The notes beneath the pieces are model-generated. The model made no database searches. It was not told the DNA's origin and saw only the letters and a list, made by a program, of their open reading frames with translations. This document shows, piece by piece, positions 5,849 to 7,009 of a stretch of 7,009 bases of DNA. Location: assembly GCA_028700355.1 (NCBI GenBank), contig JAQVSX010000033.1, positions 1 through 7,009 on the forward strand, in the 5' to 3' direction. Position 1 is the stretch's first letter, and each line of letters opens with the position of its first letter. The position numbers and the translations under genes were made by a program. Origin of the DNA: Clostridia bacterium (GTDB lineage: Bacteria > Bacillota > Clostridia > Christensenellales > HGM11417).

Positions 5849-6148
5849 ATGATTTACAAAATAAGCGACGGTAATATTGAAATGGATTTGAGGGGCGAGC
5901 TTGATATCGCTAACGCCGAAGTATTCAAAAAGAATTGCATAGAAATAGCGGATGAGCATAAGCTTGACTTTATTATCGACTGTAAGAATTTGGATTTTAT
6001 CGACAGCTCGGCTCTTGGCGCACTGGTAACAATTAATAATAAGGTTGCGCCCGAAGGTAAAAAAGTAATACTGAAAAATTTAAAACCAAATGTTAAAAAA
6101 CTAATTACTGTATCTAACGTAGATAAATATGTGCAGATAGAGGAATGA
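5849..6148 (+). CDS. STAS-domain anti-sigma factor antagonist (SpoIIAA/RsbV family)
   Basis: A 99-residue single STAS domain, the normal size for SpoIIAA/RsbV. The N-terminal strand MDLRGELDIANAEVFKK and the core FIIDCKNLDFIDSSALGALV fit the family. The DSSALG loop places Ser 54 at the position equivalent to the phosphorylated Ser 58 of Bacillus SpoIIAA, with Ser 53 beside it. In the known mechanism the unphosphorylated STAS protein binds the anti-sigma kinase and frees the sigma factor, while phosphorylation reverses this. AAGGTGG (5836-5842), 6 bases before ATG 5849, is a strong ribosome site. The next gene starts 2 bases after its stop, or overlaps it if an earlier ATG is used. The phospho-site is intact although the neighbouring putative kinase looks degenerate, an odd pairing. 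Confidence 0.92.
   Translation: MIYKISDGNIEMDLRGELDIANAEVFKKNCIEIADEHKLDFIIDCKNLDFIDSSALGALVTINNKVAPEGKKVILKNLKPNVKKLITVSNVDKYVQIEE
6139..6144 (+). promoter_or_regulatory. Ribosome binding site choosing the anti-sigma start
   Basis: AGAGGA is 6 bases before ATG 6151 but directly abuts ATG 6145, which overlaps the STAS stop as ATGA. Spacing therefore favours ATG 6151; the alternative only adds two residues (Met-Asn). Confidence 0.55.
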
Positions 6149-6150
6149 AT

Positions 6151-6516
6151 ATGGAAAGAACGATAATTTTACAAATTCCGTTATGCACAAATAACTTACT
6201 GTGCGCAAGGCTTGCCGCAAGCGCTGTATGCAGTTTACTCAATATAAATATTGAGGAAACAGAGGATATTAAGGTCAGCGTAAACGAGTCATGCCTTATG
6301 TTTATGAGATACAATTACAAAAAGGCAAAGCTTTCTTTTATTATGGGAAACCCATTAACGATAGTTATTGAAGCCGAAGGCGTATGTGAAAAGCACCGTT
6401 TTAAAGACAATAATGAGGAAATAGGGCTAATACTGCTTGACAGCCTTGTTGATGAAGTAAAATATGAAAGGAAAAATGAGTTAATATCTCAGATAACTTT
6501 ATATAAAAGGATTTAA
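6151..6516 (+). CDS. Small RsbW/SpoIIAB-like anti-sigma protein with degenerate ATP site
   Basis: A 121-residue protein, shorter than SpoIIAB (146) or RsbW (about 160). Position and fold-scale similarity place it in the GHKL anti-sigma family: IEETEDIKVSVNESC (35-48) matches the N-box helix of SpoIIAB, TIVIEAEGV matches the G1 strand, and EEIGLILLDSLVDEVKYE matches the G2 end. Key residues are changed. The N-box Glu is kept (Glu 46), but the Asn expected four residues on is Met 50. The G1 DxGxG reads A-E-G-V-C (Ala 75, Gly 77, Cys 79), so the Asp and second Gly are lost. One Gly (92) of G2 remains, without the preceding SG/GMG. By eye it should bind ATP poorly or not at all and be inactive as a kinase, though it could still bind the sigma factor or the STAS protein. 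Its place between the STAS and sigma genes is the main evidence for its role; a family-level search should test it. Confidence 0.7.
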   Translation: MERTIILQIPLCTNNLLCARLAASAVCSLLNINIEETEDIKVSVNESCLMFMRYNYKKAKLSFIMGNPLTIVIEAEGVCEKHRFKDNNEEIGLILLDSLVDEVKYERKNELISQITLYKRI

Positions 6517-6530
6517 TTTTTGGCTTAGAT

Positions 6531-7009
6531 ATGCAATACTTAAACAAAAACATTACAGAAGATAAAAATCTGTTTATTACCTACCAAAAAACCAAAGATA
6601 TCAATATCAGGAATAAAATAGCAGAGAAATATCTTTTTATAGCTGAAATAATGGCTAAAAAATACGCTAATAAGGGTGTGGACTTTGACGACCTTATGCA
6701 GACATCTTCTATGGCTCTGCTTAAAGCCATTGACAGATTCGACACCAATAAGGGCGTAAAATTTTCTACTTTTGCCACGCCTTCTGTTATAGGAGAGATA
6801 AAAAATTATTTCAGGGATAAATCACGCCTGATAAATCCGGGCAGAAAAAATAACCAGCTTCTCATTAAAATAAAAAGGGCGGCGGCAGAGCTTTCCGCCA
6901 AAAATCATAAAGACCCCAGCGCTAAGGAAATAGCCGATTATATTAATTTAGATTTGGAAACGGTGCTTGAAGCAATGGAATATTCTTCCTTGGTAATATC
7001 GCTTGACAC
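6531..7009 (+). CDS. Sigma-70 family factor, SigB/SigF/SigG group (partial, 3' end off window)
   Basis: An open frame of 159 codons from ATG 6531 runs off the window. Region 2 is clear: AEKYLFIAEIMAKKYANKGV (31-50), DFDDLMQTSSMALLKAIDRF (51-70), then GVKFSTFATPSVIGEIKNYF (75-94) with the FSTFA and IGEI(K/R) motifs of the SigB/F/G group. Region 3 follows (IKRAAAELSAKNHKDPSAKEIADYINLD, with KEIADYI as its helix). Region 4 is missing. Two places look unusual: TSSMALLKA where relatives have about VGMIGLIKA, and INPGRKNNQLL where relatives have a conserved VPRR(I)KEL segment. No Shine-Dalgarno precedes ATG 6531; the nearest, AAGGA at 6507-6511, is 19 bases away, so translation may depend on coupling to the upstream gene. 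Gene order STAS, anti-sigma, sigma is that of spoIIA and rsbV-rsbW-sigB. Which sigma it is cannot be settled from the fragment. Confidence 0.88.
   Translation, partial: MQYLNKNITEDKNLFITYQKTKDINIRNKIAEKYLFIAEIMAKKYANKGVDFDDLMQTSSMALLKAIDRFDTNKGVKFSTFATPSVIGEIKNYFRDKSRLINPGRKNNQLLIKIKRAAAELSAKNHKDPSAKEIADYINLDLETVLEAMEYSSLVISLD

Noticed and set aside
5849..7009. Calling the last three genes spoIIAA-spoIIAB-sigF
   Set aside because: Gene order fits, but the middle protein lacks the SpoIIAB kinase residues and the sigma motifs are atypical, so the canonical names are not supported.
1..7009. CRISPR array, insertion sequence, prophage, tRNA or rRNA
   Set aside because: No regular direct repeats, transposase or phage motifs, or RNA gene signatures were seen on either strand.

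Overview
The window looks like an ordinary chromosomal stretch of an AT-rich, Gram-positive anaerobe, most likely a member of the Clostridia. The signs are strong Shine-Dalgarno sites, A+T-rich gene spacers, AT-biased codons, a clostridial-type HcpR/FrdX pair, a LysM-CAP (YkwD-like) secreted protein, a standalone NHEJ ligase next to Ku, and a SpoIIA/RsbV-RsbW-sigma type partner-switching cluster. I see no transposase, phage gene, tRNA, rRNA or CRISPR array. Species cannot be fixed from the sequence alone.

Region 1 (1-1340) is a divergent redox/nitrosative-stress locus. A 4Fe-4S protein of the FrdX type runs left off the window edge; its usual neighbour hcp (hybrid cluster protein) would lie outside. 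A Crp/Fnr-type regulator of the HcpR group runs right. The spacer holds two overlapping, opposed -10 boxes and one perfect palindrome. The palindrome is centred at -41.5 from the predicted frdX start and lies downstream of the predicted hcpR start, which is the geometry of an activator that also represses itself.

Region 2 (1372-3986) holds a leftward LysM + CAP-domain secreted protein. Divergent from it is a two-gene NHEJ operon: ku, then a ligase-only LigD homologue, overlapping by one base (TAATG).

Region 3 (about 3997-7009) is a rightward run of five genes. It starts behind a good extended -10 sigma-A promoter whose -35 is embedded in an inverted repeat. Two overlapping, paralogous RimK-like ATP-grasp ligases come first. 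After 40 bases come a STAS anti-sigma antagonist, a small RsbW/SpoIIAB-like protein that appears to have lost its ATP-binding residues, and a SigB/SigF/SigG-family sigma factor cut by the window end. The last three genes have the order of spoIIA and rsbV-rsbW-sigB, but the anti-sigma is too degenerate to be an ordinary SpoIIAB kinase.

The points most worth following are the HcpR switch architecture, the apparently kinase-dead anti-sigma factor, and the uncharacterised paired ATP-grasp ligases upstream of it.
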